A stretch of 64,000 bases of DNA from CAVUNY01 sp963843535. GTDB lineage: Bacteria > Chloroflexota > Anaerolineae > Anaerolineales > Anaerolineaceae. The stretch covers positions 372,001 to 436,000 of the forward strand of contig CAWJKU010000004.1 in assembly GCA_963843535.1 (NCBI GenBank), read 5' to 3'. Numbering within the stretch: the first letter of the stretch is position 1; each line of letters starts with the position of its first letter. The notes beneath the pieces were generated by a model. That model had not been told where the DNA came from. It saw nothing but the letters and a program-made list of their open reading frames with translations, and did no database searches. Positions 8,314 to 16,603 of the stretch are shown piece by piece. Both the position numbers and the translations under genes were made by a program.

Positions 8314-9702
8314 ATGTCTGCAAACACAAAGGGTTTCATCCGATGGGCGGCAGTTTTCCTGCTGGTCGCCGTGCTGTTAACCGGGCTGGTTGGGCGTGTC
8401 CAGGCGCTTGAAATCGACCGCAATGGGAAAATTGCAGCCGGAACAACCATCGACGACGATTTGGTCATGACGGCGAACGATGTGGTGATGGAAGGCACGG
8501 TCAACGGCAGCCTGATCGCGGCGGGCAACACGGTGACCATCAATGGAACGGTCAAAAGCGATGTGATCGCTGTCGGGCGGTTTGTGGTGATTGACCAGAA
8601 AGCGGTGATCGAAGGCAACCTGTTTACCGGAGCTTCGACAGTTGCGGTCCGCGGTAAGGTCGTTGGGACGGTGTTTAGTGGGGCGGGGGCGTTCACCCTC
8701 GACAGCAGCGCCAGCATCGGGCGCAACCTGTTTTACGGTGGATTTGACCTGACCGCTCGATCTGGCTCCATGATTAGCCGCGACCTGTATGCCGCCGCAT
8801 ATCAAACGATTCTGAGCGCGCAAATGCGCAATGCCAATTTGGCTGCCGCGGCGATCGAAATCGATGGCACGATCAGCGGTGACGCTGTATTGCGCGTAGC
8901 CGATGCAAGCGCTGGCACGGATCTCAATTCATACCGTTTTTGGGACAACTCCTGGCCGGACATGCCCGCGTCGATTCAACCAGGTCTGCGGATTTCCGAG
9001 GGGGCAAAAATTGGCGGCAAATTAACCTACACCAGCCAGACAGACCAGGGCAGCTCGATCCAGACCGTGCCGGGGGGTGGGATTGTTTACCAGACGCCCG
9101 TTCCGGATGTTTCACGCACCGAACGGGTAACCACATCTCGAACCTATTTACCCTGGGCCACCGGGAGTGGATTCTGGTTGTGGGGGATGCTGCGCAATCT
9201 GGCGACCATCCTGATCCTGGGCGCGTTGGCCTTGTGGCTGGTGCCGGGGATATGCCATAGGGCGCTGGTTCAGCTGCAGCAGCGCGCCCTGGCTTCACTG
9301 GCGGTTGGCTTGCTGACGTTGGTCGTGGTCCTGTTTGCGATCCCGATGGTGGCGATCGGCCTGGTCCTGCTTGGATTACTGTTTGGCGTCACCACCCTGT
9401 TTGACCTTGCCGGGATTATCTTTGGCCTGGGATTCGCCGTGTACGGCCTGGCGCTGGCGCTGTTCTTCACCCTGTTCCTGTGGGCCGGAAAACTGCTCCT
9501 GTCGCTGATCATTGGTCGGTGGGTGCTCGATAGACTTGCGCCGCAGGCCAATGTCCAGCAGTTTTGGGCGCTTGCGCTGGGGGCGGTCATCTTCGCCCTG
9601 CTGGCGGCTATCCCAATCGCCGGATTTTTCTTCACCTTCCTGGTCGACCTGGCAGGTGCGGGTGCCTTGTGGTACGTCTGGCAAACACGCCGCACTGGCT
9701 AG
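8314..9702 (+). CDS. bactofilin-like polymer-forming protein with membrane domain
   Basis: The 462-residue protein starts with a signal peptide (hydrophobic 11-30, cut near VQALEI). Residues 35-190 are a repetitive beta-solenoid with short units such as DDLVMTANDVVMEGTVNGSL and GRFVVIDQKAVIEGNLF, the repeat style of bactofilins. A linker follows, then residues 290-455 hold four to five hydrophobic segments rich in Gly, Leu and Val. The exported solenoid with a C-terminal membrane domain matches the polymer-forming/DUF8173-type proteins of Chloroflexota and Firmicutes, whose role is unknown; a structural envelope role is inferred. GGAGG precedes the ATG. A strong hairpin ends the gene. Confidence 0.75.
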   Translation: MSANTKGFIRWAAVFLLVAVLLTGLVGRVQALEIDRNGKIAAGTTIDDDLVMTANDVVMEGTVNGSLIAAGNTVTINGTVKSDVIAVGRFVVIDQKAVIEGNLFTGASTVAVRGKVVGTVFSGAGAFTLDSSASIGRNLFYGGFDLTARSGSMISRDLYAAAYQTILSAQMRNANLAAAAIEIDGTISGDAVLRVADASAGTDLNSYRFWDNSWPDMPASIQPGLRISEGAKIGGKLTYTSQTDQGSSIQTVPGGGIVYQTPVPDVSRTERVTTSRTYLPWATGSGFWLWGMLRNLATILILGALALWLVPGICHRALVQLQQRALASLAVGLLTLVVVLFAIPMVAIGLVLLGLLFGVTTLFDLAGIIFGLGFAVYGLALALFFTLFLWAGKLLLSLIIGRWVLDRLAPQANVQQFWALALGAVIFALLAAIPIAGFFFTFLVDLAGAGALWYVWQTRRTG

Positions 9703-9711
9703 CGATTTAAA

Positions 9712-9750
9712 GAGGGTGCATTTCCCGCATACGGCGGGAAATGCACCCTC
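9712..9750. terminator. strong bidirectional terminator hairpin
   Basis: A perfect 17-bp inverted repeat (GAGGGTGCATTTCCCGC with its complement) and a five-base loop lie between the convergent bactofilin-like and PCuAC genes. T-rich DNA (TATTTTTCCC) follows on the + strand after about 10 bases, so it can serve both directions. Confidence 0.75.
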
Positions 9751-9770
9751 ATGTAACCTATTTTTCCCTT

Positions 9771-10235
9771 TTATGGGTTGCGGGCTGGAGCGGTGACCTT
9801 AATCTCCCTGGCCTTTTCGAAGGTCAGTGTGATTTCTACCGGGTCACCGGCATTAATATTTTGCTTGAGCTTCATCATCATAATATGGTAGCTGCCCTGT
9901 TTCAGCTCCACCTTTTTCCCCGCCGGAATATCGATTTTCTGAACTTCGCTCATCGTCATCACGCCGTTGTCCATTTTGGTGACGTGCACCTGGGTGGATT
10001 CGGCCGCTACACTGGCAGCACTCAGCAAGGCATCTGGCTCTGTTCCGCAGTTGCTGATCACCATATAAGCCGCGCTGGTTCCGGAATCCCCTTCGGCGGC
10101 TCTTGACCATGCGCCGTCAATTTTTATTTTGCCCCCAGCTGCGGGCAGATTCGAGCAGTCTGCGCTGTCCGCGGGTGAACAGGCAGCCAGCAGCAGCCCG
10201 AGCGCCAGGACGAGAAAAATTCCTATCTTTTTCAT
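9771..10235 (-). CDS. PCuAC-type periplasmic copper chaperone lipoprotein
   Basis: A 154-residue protein with a lipoprotein signal peptide (lipobox LLAAC, Cys about residue 19) and a cupredoxin-like PCuAC domain. The copper ligands follow the family pattern H-x3-M...M...H-x-M: HVTKM near residue 85, then MTM, then HIMMM near residue 120. Members deliver Cu(I) to cytochrome oxidase or laccase-type proteins outside the membrane. Its ATG overlaps the stop of kamA by one base (TAATG), with AGGAGG immediately upstream, so the two are translationally coupled. No cytochrome oxidase gene is near. Confidence 0.87.
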   Translation of the reverse strand: MKKIGIFLVLALGLLLAACSPADSADCSNLPAAGGKIKIDGAWSRAAEGDSGTSAAYMVISNCGTEPDALLSAASVAAESTQVHVTKMDNGVMTMSEVQKIDIPAGKKVELKQGSYHIMMMKLKQNINAGDPVEITLTFEKAREIKVTAPARNP

Positions 10236-11572
10236 TATACCTCCTCACCTGATCCAATGCCGAGCGGCTTCCACTTGGCGTCATCTGCCCGCAGGCGGTG
10301 CATCCCTCCGCCCCGATTGTGAAGATCGTCGAAGTGTTCGGGTTTGATGAACATTTCTTCCCCATCCAGCAGCCCGTGGATGCCACCCTGCCCTGGTTCG
10401 GATTGTTTGCTCTGGCAGTATTTACACGACTTTGAATCGTGCATGGCATAGTTGATGGGTTCTTCGTAGGTGGTGATAAAGCCCTCATAATTGCGCAGCA
10501 CAATTTTATGGTCCGACATGCTGACCTGGTAATTGGGCATCAGCGGAATCTTTCCGCCGCCACCCGGGGCATCCACCACGTATGTCGGCACGGCATATCC
10601 AGAGGTGTGCCCGCGCAGCCCTTCGATGATTTCTATACCCTTGGCGACCGGGGTGCGGAAATGTCCGGCGCCTTCCACCAGGTCGCACTGGTAAAGGTAA
10701 TATGGACGGACGCGGATCCGGGACAGATCCTGGACCAGCTTTCGCTGGATATGCACGCAGTCGTTGATCCCTGCCAGAAGCACGGATTGGTTGCCTAAAG
10801 GTATGCCGGCTCGCGACAGCCTGTCGCAGGCCTGGTCAAGCTCGGCAGTGATCTCATTGGGATGGTTGACATGGATGTTCATCCATAAAGGGTGGTATTT
10901 TTGGAGCATATCACACAGCTCATCTGTGACGCGCATCGGCATGAAAACCGGCACGCGCGAGCCAATGCGGATGATCTCGATATGCGGGATTTCGCGCAGG
11001 CGGCTGAGCAGTTCTTCCAGCAGCTTGGGCGCCAGAGTCAAAGGATCGCCGCCGGAAAGCAGGACATCTCGCACCTGGGGCGTGCGCTTGAGGTACTCAA
11101 TCTGCATCTCAAAATCAGATCTTGAGAAAGTAGCGCTGGGATCACCCACGATGCGCGAGCGCGTGCAGTAACGGCAGTAGGATGCGCATTGCGTGGTCAC
11201 CAGCATCAGTACCCGGTCGGGGTAGCGGTGCACCAAACCGGGGACGGGTGAATGGCGGTCCTCTGCAAGCGAGTCTTCCATCATGCCGGTAAAGGGCTGG
11301 ATTTCTCCGGCAGTCGGGATAACCTGGAGCCGGATAGGATCCCCTGGGTCGTCAGGGTCAATCAGCGAGGCGAAATATGGGGTAATATCCACGCGGAACA
11401 GGCCCTGTGTGGAAAGTGCTTTCCGTTCGCTATCCGTCAGGTGCAGGATTTTTTCAAAGTCCTCGATCGAATTTAGACGGTGGCTTAATTGCCAACGCCA
11501 ATCATTCCATTTTTCTGCGGGGATATCCTGGTAAATCGCGGCTCGTTTAGATGGGAAGGGGAGTGGTGACAT
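10235..11572 (-). CDS. kamA: lysine 2,3-aminomutase (radical SAM)
   Basis: The 445-residue protein has the radical-SAM cluster motif CASYCRYCTRSR (about residues 129-140). The SAM-binding GGDPLTL follows, and the PLP-binding segment is VVDAPGGGGKIP, whose Lys forms the aldimine. KamA converts L-lysine to L-beta-lysine using [4Fe-4S], SAM and PLP, either for lysine fermentation or for making the osmolyte N-acetyl-beta-lysine. Length and the C-terminal CKYC segment match true KamA better than the shorter EpmB. No ablB acetyltransferase or lysine-fermentation gene is adjacent, so the physiological role stays open. A promoter is visible upstream at 11677-11706. Confidence 0.92.
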   Translation of the reverse strand: MSPLPFPSKRAAIYQDIPAEKWNDWRWQLSHRLNSIEDFEKILHLTDSERKALSTQGLFRVDITPYFASLIDPDDPGDPIRLQVIPTAGEIQPFTGMMEDSLAEDRHSPVPGLVHRYPDRVLMLVTTQCASYCRYCTRSRIVGDPSATFSRSDFEMQIEYLKRTPQVRDVLLSGGDPLTLAPKLLEELLSRLREIPHIEIIRIGSRVPVFMPMRVTDELCDMLQKYHPLWMNIHVNHPNEITAELDQACDRLSRAGIPLGNQSVLLAGINDCVHIQRKLVQDLSRIRVRPYYLYQCDLVEGAGHFRTPVAKGIEIIEGLRGHTSGYAVPTYVVDAPGGGGKIPLMPNYQVSMSDHKIVLRNYEGFITTYEEPINYAMHDSKSCKYCQSKQSEPGQGGIHGLLDGEEMFIKPEHFDDLHNRGGGMHRLRADDAKWKPLGIGSGEEV

Positions 11573-11676
11573 GTATTTCTATTGCCTTTTCGAATAACGT
11601 GCATAAAATGGTGCGCAGCCGGAGCCTCACCTGTGCACACCTTGATCTTCTCGAATTAAGATAACTATTATAGGCT

Positions 11677-11706
11677 ATTTTAAATGATAATAGCCGTCCA
11701 CGTCAA
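11677..11706 (-). promoter_or_regulatory. sigma-70 promoter of kamA
   Basis: On the reverse strand TTGACG (11706-11701) is followed by an 18-base spacer and TAAAAT (11682-11677). It lies about 105 bases before the kamA start, leaving a moderately long untranslated leader. Confidence 0.6.
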
Positions 11707-11773
11707 ACTTTCTTGCGTTTGGGGTGATGTGAAATTCGTCGACCGATTGCGGCGTAATTTTTGATATCCGTGC

Positions 11774-11779
11774 TATCAT
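11774..11779 (+). promoter_or_regulatory. extended -10 box abutting the GTG start of the pseudo-kinase gene
   Basis: TGCTATCAT is an extended -10 element. Six bases separate it from GTG 11786, there is no Shine-Dalgarno, and the expected transcript start falls on the start codon. No suitable -35 is present, as is usual for extended -10 promoters. Confidence 0.5.
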
Positions 11780-11785
11780 ATTTAT

Positions 11786-13447
11786 GTGGGCGAAACGATA
11801 CGTGACCGAATTTTAGTAGTAGAAAACGATCCCCTGGTGGCGGATTTAATTGCCCGCCAGGCGCTGCTTGCCGCAGGCTACCAGACACAGGTAGTCAGTG
11901 ATGCCACCACCGCGATCAGCCGGGCAATCCAGATTGGACCGGATGCGATTATCGCTAACCTCGATCTACCTGGTTTAAGCGGCAAGGATTTGATGGTTGC
12001 ATTAACTTCGCAGGGCCTAAACACACCGGTGATTGTGCTCGCACGCAAAGGCCAGGAGTCAGATATTATTCAAGCCTTTCGCCTGGGAGCAGTTGATTAC
12101 ATGCTCTGGCCTTTGAAAGAGCCCGAGGTGATCAATGTGGTCGAACGCGTGCTGCGTTCGGGGCGGGAGCGTAAAGAACGAGAGATGCTCGCTCGCCAGC
12201 TCCAACGGACTAACCAGGAGCTGCAGTCTCGCGTCCGAGAGCTGACCACAATCTTTGCCATTGGTAAAGCTGTCACATCCATCACCGATCAATCCCTGCT
12301 GTTCGAACGCATCCTCGAAGGGGCTACCCGCGTAACTCAGGCTGATCTGGGCTGGTTCCTGATGCGCGGCGATGATAAATCCCCATTCTTACTCGCAGCC
12401 CAGCGCGGCTTACCGGCCAGTGTCGCGGAACATATCCAGCAGCCTTGGGATGACGGCATCAGTTCTTTGGTAGCCCTATCAGGCGAGCCACTCTCCATCC
12501 ACGGCGAACCTGTGAAGCGGTTTAGAATCGCCGGGCTGGGGCAATCGGCGCTGATTGTTCCGATCAAAGTTCAAAAAGAGGTCATTGGTTTGCTGACGGT
12601 CATGCGCCGCCAGCCGCTGCCTTTCACCACCAGCGATCAGCACTTGCTGCAGGCAGTTGCAGATTATGCTTCGATCTCCATTTCGAATGCCCGCCTGTTT
12701 CGGGCGGTGGAAGAGAGAGCGCGCAGCCTGGAAAACGTGGCGGGATCGGCACAAACCGGCGAAAAAATCAATTACCAGATTTTGATGAAAGTAAAAAATG
12801 AACTGCGCGTGCCGCTTGCCGACGCGTTTTCTTCATTAGATAAACTGGCCAAGGATCCCACCGCTCGTTGGAACCCGGACCAGCGCCAGGAATTGTCCCG
12901 GCTGCAGAACGGGCTTCAGGCTGTAGTGAAAATTACAGAAGCGATCACCCCGCCCAAGTTTGACCAGGTGTCATCTGGTAAATCAGCGATGCTTTCAGAC
13001 TTGATCCGCCAGGCGGTACAGCGTTTTAGCCCGTTTGCCCAACAAAGTGGACTGGCCCTTGAAACTGAATTTACTGATGAGAATGTGGCAGTGCAGTCTG
13101 ATCCAAGACATATTTCTCAGGCCCTGGATGGCTTATTGAGCAACGCTCTAAAATTTTCCAACTCTGGCGGCAAGATCGTGATACGGGTTGAAAAAGCCGC
13201 CGGAAAAGTGGTCCATGTCATCGTCAGTGATAGCGGCCCTGGCCTGGATAGCAAACAGGTAGCGGCATTATTTAACCCGGAAGGCCATAAAAAAGTCTTA
13301 AACTCAAAAGTCCAGCGTTTTGGCGGTTTAGGTGTCAATCTTGCACTGGTTAAAGAAATTATCACCCAGCAAAAAGGAAAAATCTGGGTGGAAAGCCAGC
13401 CAGGAACTGGAACTACATTTCATTTCACGCTTCCAATTATTTCTTAG
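11786..13447 (+). CDS. pseudo-receiver / GAF / pseudo-histidine-kinase protein
   Basis: Domains in order: receiver-like (residues 8-125), coiled coil (125-155), GAF (155-300), DHp-like (325-390) and HATPase_c (410-550). The receiver has lost its chemistry: the acidic pair is EN, the phospho-acceptor position reads AIIANLDLPG (Asn for Asp), the switch Thr is Ala (VLARKG), and the Lys is Trp (YMLWPL). The DHp helix reads VKNELRVPL where kinases have SHELRTPL, so the phospho-acceptor His is Asn. The ATPase fold keeps its N box (LLSNALKF), DSGPGLD and GGLGVNLALV. It is therefore probably a regulatory or allosteric partner, not an autokinase. The start is GTG. The next gene, a real kinase, lies 23 bases downstream. 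Confidence 0.8.
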   Translation: MGETIRDRILVVENDPLVADLIARQALLAAGYQTQVVSDATTAISRAIQIGPDAIIANLDLPGLSGKDLMVALTSQGLNTPVIVLARKGQESDIIQAFRLGAVDYMLWPLKEPEVINVVERVLRSGRERKEREMLARQLQRTNQELQSRVRELTTIFAIGKAVTSITDQSLLFERILEGATRVTQADLGWFLMRGDDKSPFLLAAQRGLPASVAEHIQQPWDDGISSLVALSGEPLSIHGEPVKRFRIAGLGQSALIVPIKVQKEVIGLLTVMRRQPLPFTTSDQHLLQAVADYASISISNARLFRAVEERARSLENVAGSAQTGEKINYQILMKVKNELRVPLADAFSSLDKLAKDPTARWNPDQRQELSRLQNGLQAVVKITEAITPPKFDQVSSGKSAMLSDLIRQAVQRFSPFAQQSGLALETEFTDENVAVQSDPRHISQALDGLLSNALKFSNSGGKIVIRVEKAAGKVVHVIVSDSGPGLDSKQVAALFNPEGHKKVLNSKVQRFGGLGVNLALVKEIITQQKGKIWVESQPGTGTTFHFTLPIIS

Positions 13448-13470
13448 GTCATCATTTTCTGACGGGTGTT

Positions 13471-15396
13471 ATGGTTACCAATCAAAAAGAAACTATTCTT
13501 GTGGTCATCTCTGATTCCCAGGTCACTTTCCTGCTGGAGAGGGTGTTGAAGTCGACGGGATATAATGTCACCGTCTGCCTCGATTCAACCACTGCTCAAA
13601 AGGAATTAAACTCTGGTAGCCCGGCGTTATTAATTCTGGGAGAGCAGTTGAGTGATGCGGATGGCCTGGAGTTTGCCTCCACCGTTTTGCACCAGTATCC
13701 GGCGGTGCCGATTGTTCTTTTTGTAAAATCCGACCAACCCGAGGTGTTGAAAACCGCCCTGCACCTCGGGTTGAGCGATTATCTCTGCCTGCCGTTGAAA
13801 GCAGATGATATCTTGAAATCGGTGCAAAACGGATTGCTCAAGGCCCGCCTGCGCAAAGAATGGGTGCTGCTGGAAGCGCAGCGCGCAACCACCGGCCTGC
13901 AGAAACGGCTGGATGAATTGGAAACCCTGACCCGACTGGGGCGCAGCATCACAGGAACCCTGGATCTGGACAGCGTGCTGCTGCTGCTGGTCGATGCTGC
14001 GGTTGAGCTTACCGGGGCTGAAGAAGGCAGTTTACTGCTGCTGGATAAATCGACGGGCGAATTGTATATGCGCGCGGCGCGCAATTTCCAGGAAGATTTC
14101 GTGCGCAAATTCCGACTGCCCATCCAGGATACGCTGGCGGGGGCGGTGTTGAGGACCGGACAGCCGGTTTCCCTTGATGAAAAGACCCCCCAAAAAATAA
14201 AGACCGCTTACCTGGTTCACAGCCTGGCATACGTTCCCTTGAAATCTAAGGATCAGGTAATCGGTGTTCTGGGGGTCGATAACCGCATGGACCGCCGACC
14301 ACTGCGCGAGCGAGATATTAAATTGTTAGCTGCCCTGGCGGAATTTGCGGTGATTGCGATTGATAACGCCGATTTGTACGCCCTGATCACCCAGGAGCAT
14401 AACAAGCTCAACGCCATTCTGACCAACATCCAGGATGGGGTGATTGTTATTGATCAAGACCAGCGTATCGTCTTTGCCAACAAAACGATCGTTGACGCCC
14501 TGGGGTGGCGAGACCTGGTCATCACCGGACGCCCATACCAGGAATTGATCCTCCAAACTGAAATTTTGGATTTGATCTACGCCACGGGTGGCACCCATTC
14601 AAACCGGACAGAGTTTACCACGGAAGACGGGCGCGAATTCAGCGTCCTGTTGAGCACAATACCAGACGTTGGTATGGTGATCACCATGCATGATATCACC
14701 AGCCTTAAAAAACTTGACCGGATAAAGAGCGATTTTGTCAACACGGTATCTCATGATTTAAGATCTCCGTTGACCGCAATTCTGGGTTATGTGGAACTGA
14801 TCGAACGAGCCGGGCAGGTTTCGGATACACAGCGAGAATATATCCGGCGGGTGCAATCCAGCGTGCACAATATCACCGGGTTAGTAGATGATCTGCTGGA
14901 TCTGGGAAGAATTGAAGCTGGATTCGATGCTCGCAAAGAGTCGATCCAACTCGATCAGATCCTGAAGTATGTCGTCGAAAGCTTCCAGAAGCGGGCCGAA
15001 GATAAGAAACAACGTTTGCACCTCGAGCTTCCGGAGCATTTACCGAATATCCTGGCAAACCCAATCCAAATCCGCACAATGCTCGAAAACTTGATGGATA
15101 ATGCAGTCAAATACACGCATCCTGAAGGGAAAATAACCCTGCGAGTTTTACCAACCCAGAAACAGATCATTCTGCAAGTGGTCGATACGGGGGCAGGCAT
15201 CCCAACCATCGATCTGCCCTATGTTTTTGATAAATTCTACCGCGCCAGCAATACCGACACCGAAGTATCTGGCACAGGATTGGGATTAGCGATCGTGAAA
15301 TCGATTGTGGAAAATCACAATGGGCGGATTTGGGTGGATTCAACGGTGGATGTCGGCAGCACTTTTACTGTTGTTCTGCCGGTCATCGAATCGTGA
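13471..15396 (+). CDS. hybrid sensor histidine kinase with degenerate receiver, GAF and PAS
   Basis: Domains in order: receiver-like (residues 8-125), short coiled coil, GAF (150-305), PAS (310-425), HisKA and HATPase_c (425-640). The kinase core is intact: VNTVSHDLRSPL with the phospho-acceptor His, N box MLENLMDNAVKYT, VDTGAGIP, FDKFYR and GTGLGLAIVKSI. The receiver is degenerate: the Asp position is Gly (LLILGEQLSDADG), the Thr is Phe and the Lys is Leu (YLCLPLK). There are no membrane segments, so it is a soluble kinase sensing an intracellular signal. No response regulator with an output domain is adjacent. It is in an operon with the upstream pseudo-kinase, which has the same architecture, suggesting duplication and possibly heterodimerisation. 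Confidence 0.88.
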   Translation: MVTNQKETILVVISDSQVTFLLERVLKSTGYNVTVCLDSTTAQKELNSGSPALLILGEQLSDADGLEFASTVLHQYPAVPIVLFVKSDQPEVLKTALHLGLSDYLCLPLKADDILKSVQNGLLKARLRKEWVLLEAQRATTGLQKRLDELETLTRLGRSITGTLDLDSVLLLLVDAAVELTGAEEGSLLLLDKSTGELYMRAARNFQEDFVRKFRLPIQDTLAGAVLRTGQPVSLDEKTPQKIKTAYLVHSLAYVPLKSKDQVIGVLGVDNRMDRRPLRERDIKLLAALAEFAVIAIDNADLYALITQEHNKLNAILTNIQDGVIVIDQDQRIVFANKTIVDALGWRDLVITGRPYQELILQTEILDLIYATGGTHSNRTEFTTEDGREFSVLLSTIPDVGMVITMHDITSLKKLDRIKSDFVNTVSHDLRSPLTAILGYVELIERAGQVSDTQREYIRRVQSSVHNITGLVDDLLDLGRIEAGFDARKESIQLDQILKYVVESFQKRAEDKKQRLHLELPEHLPNILANPIQIRTMLENLMDNAVKYTHPEGKITLRVLPTQKQIILQVVDTGAGIPTIDLPYVFDKFYRASNTDTEVSGTGLGLAIVKSIVENHNGRIWVDSTVDVGSTFTVVLPVIES

Positions 15397-15669
15397 TCCA
15401 AAGCACATCCCAAGTAGGTCTACTTACCTGGGGTGTTATTATTAAATGCCAAGCCTCCGCTGGGGTTGTTTAGGAGGAGCCCGGCGGAGGCTTTCGCCAA
15501 AGGAGGAGATCGCGATAAGCATTTCGGAATTGTTCTGCAATTCCGTCTCCGAACTAAATCATAACCCAATCCGCGACCACTCGACAGGATTGAAAGTCAC
15601 AGCAAGCGGATGACCTTTCTCCCTGGCTGTCTGACAAATATCACAGGTAGATTGGCGTATAGATTTTGC
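15397..15669. other. intergenic region with terminator-like hairpins
   Basis: About 270 bases between the kinase gene and the LysM gene promoter. It contains a short inverted repeat AAGTAG-GT-CTACTT at 15411-15424 and a longer hairpin listed separately. No ORF of note and no RNA gene is recognised. Confidence 0.4.
15451..15493 (+). terminator. hairpin after the kinase operon
   Basis: AAGCCTCCGC (15451-15460) pairs perfectly with GCGGAGGCTT (15484-15493) across a 23-base loop. There is no long T tract, so termination strength is uncertain. Confidence 0.45.
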
Positions 15670-15698
15670 TTGACGCGACACCTGGGTTATGCTACTAT
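15670..15698 (+). promoter_or_regulatory. sigma-70 promoter of the LysM lipoprotein gene
   Basis: TTGACG (15670-15675), a 17-base spacer and TACTAT (15693-15698) with an upstream TG that extends the -10. The gene starts 72 bases further on. Confidence 0.65.
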
Positions 15699-15770
15699 TT
15701 TGACAAAACATAAGAAAATTTTAAGCTTGCTGAGATGGCAGTTTGCAAGCAAGATCGAGGAGATTCTGGA

Positions 15771-16469
15771 ATGAGCAAAAAAATTGTCGTTTTGATGATC
15801 GTAGTTGTCTTATTGGGGGTAGCATTGACCGCATGCGAACGGCCAGCATCTACAGCTCCTGCTGCTACTGCCACAGGCGGCGGAATTCCATTCCCCGTCC
15901 AACAACCCACCACATCTTTGGGCACCCTGGCCACGCAAACCGCCGAGGCCAAGATCCCGAAGCCAACTGCTTCCGGCCCCGGGCAGCCAACAGCGGCTAA
16001 CCCCACGCAGGCTCAGAGCGAACCCACCAAGGCTCCTGAGGTTGCTCCCACCGCCAAACCGCAGGGTCCAACGAGCCCGCAACCCACAAAAAAACCTGAA
16101 ATCGTCGTGCCAAGCGCTACACCCGGCCGCCCCTCCAGCTATACCATCCAGCAAGGCGATCATTATATCTGCATCGCCCGCCGTTATAACCTCAACCTGG
16201 CCGACTTCCTCGCGGTCAACGGTTTGTCGATGAATTCTCTGGCGGTATCCGGGGTAACCGTCAAGATCCCACAAAGCGGATCCTGGGATACGGCCAACGG
16301 CAGCCGCACCTTGAGAGGCCATCCGGATACGCACGTCGTCCAGGCCGGTGAAACGGTCAATAAAATTGCCTGCGCCTACGGTGATGTAGATCCCAACAAC
16401 ATTATCGCGGCGAATGAATTAAAATCGCCTTACACCTTATCCGCCGGGCAATCTTTGCGAATCCCCTAA
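15771..16469 (+). CDS. LysM-domain lipoprotein
   Basis: ATG 15771 follows GAGGAG at a good distance; an in-frame ATG 36 bases upstream has no such site. The 232-residue protein has a lipoprotein signal (lipobox LTAC, Cys about residue 22) and a Thr/Ala/Pro-rich linker to about residue 120. Two LysM domains follow: SYTIQQGDHYICIARRYN... and HVVQAGETVNKIACAYGD.... LysM binds N-acetylglucosamine polymers such as peptidoglycan. Each domain carries a Cys at the same place (IC-IA and IAC-AY), unusual compared with textbook LysM and suggesting disulfides or pairing. A classic terminator follows. Confidence 0.85.
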   Translation: MSKKIVVLMIVVVLLGVALTACERPASTAPAATATGGGIPFPVQQPTTSLGTLATQTAEAKIPKPTASGPGQPTAANPTQAQSEPTKAPEVAPTAKPQGPTSPQPTKKPEIVVPSATPGRPSSYTIQQGDHYICIARRYNLNLADFLAVNGLSMNSLAVSGVTVKIPQSGSWDTANGSRTLRGHPDTHVVQAGETVNKIACAYGDVDPNNIIAANELKSPYTLSAGQSLRIP

Positions 16470-16486
16470 GAATCATTGAAGCCATA

Positions 16487-16526
16487 GCCGCTCCCGGCGC
16501 GTATAAGCACCGGGAGCGGCTTTTTT
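16487..16526 (+). terminator. rho-independent terminator of the LysM gene
   Basis: GCCGCTCCCGG pairs with CCGGGAGCGGC across a 12-base loop and is followed by six T. Confidence 0.92.
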
Positions 16527-16603
16527 CATCGACTTAACGGCAAGACCGGCGGTCATCGTTTCGATGACGTGAAAGCTTTGGATCAATTTTTAATGAGGTT
16601 GGC

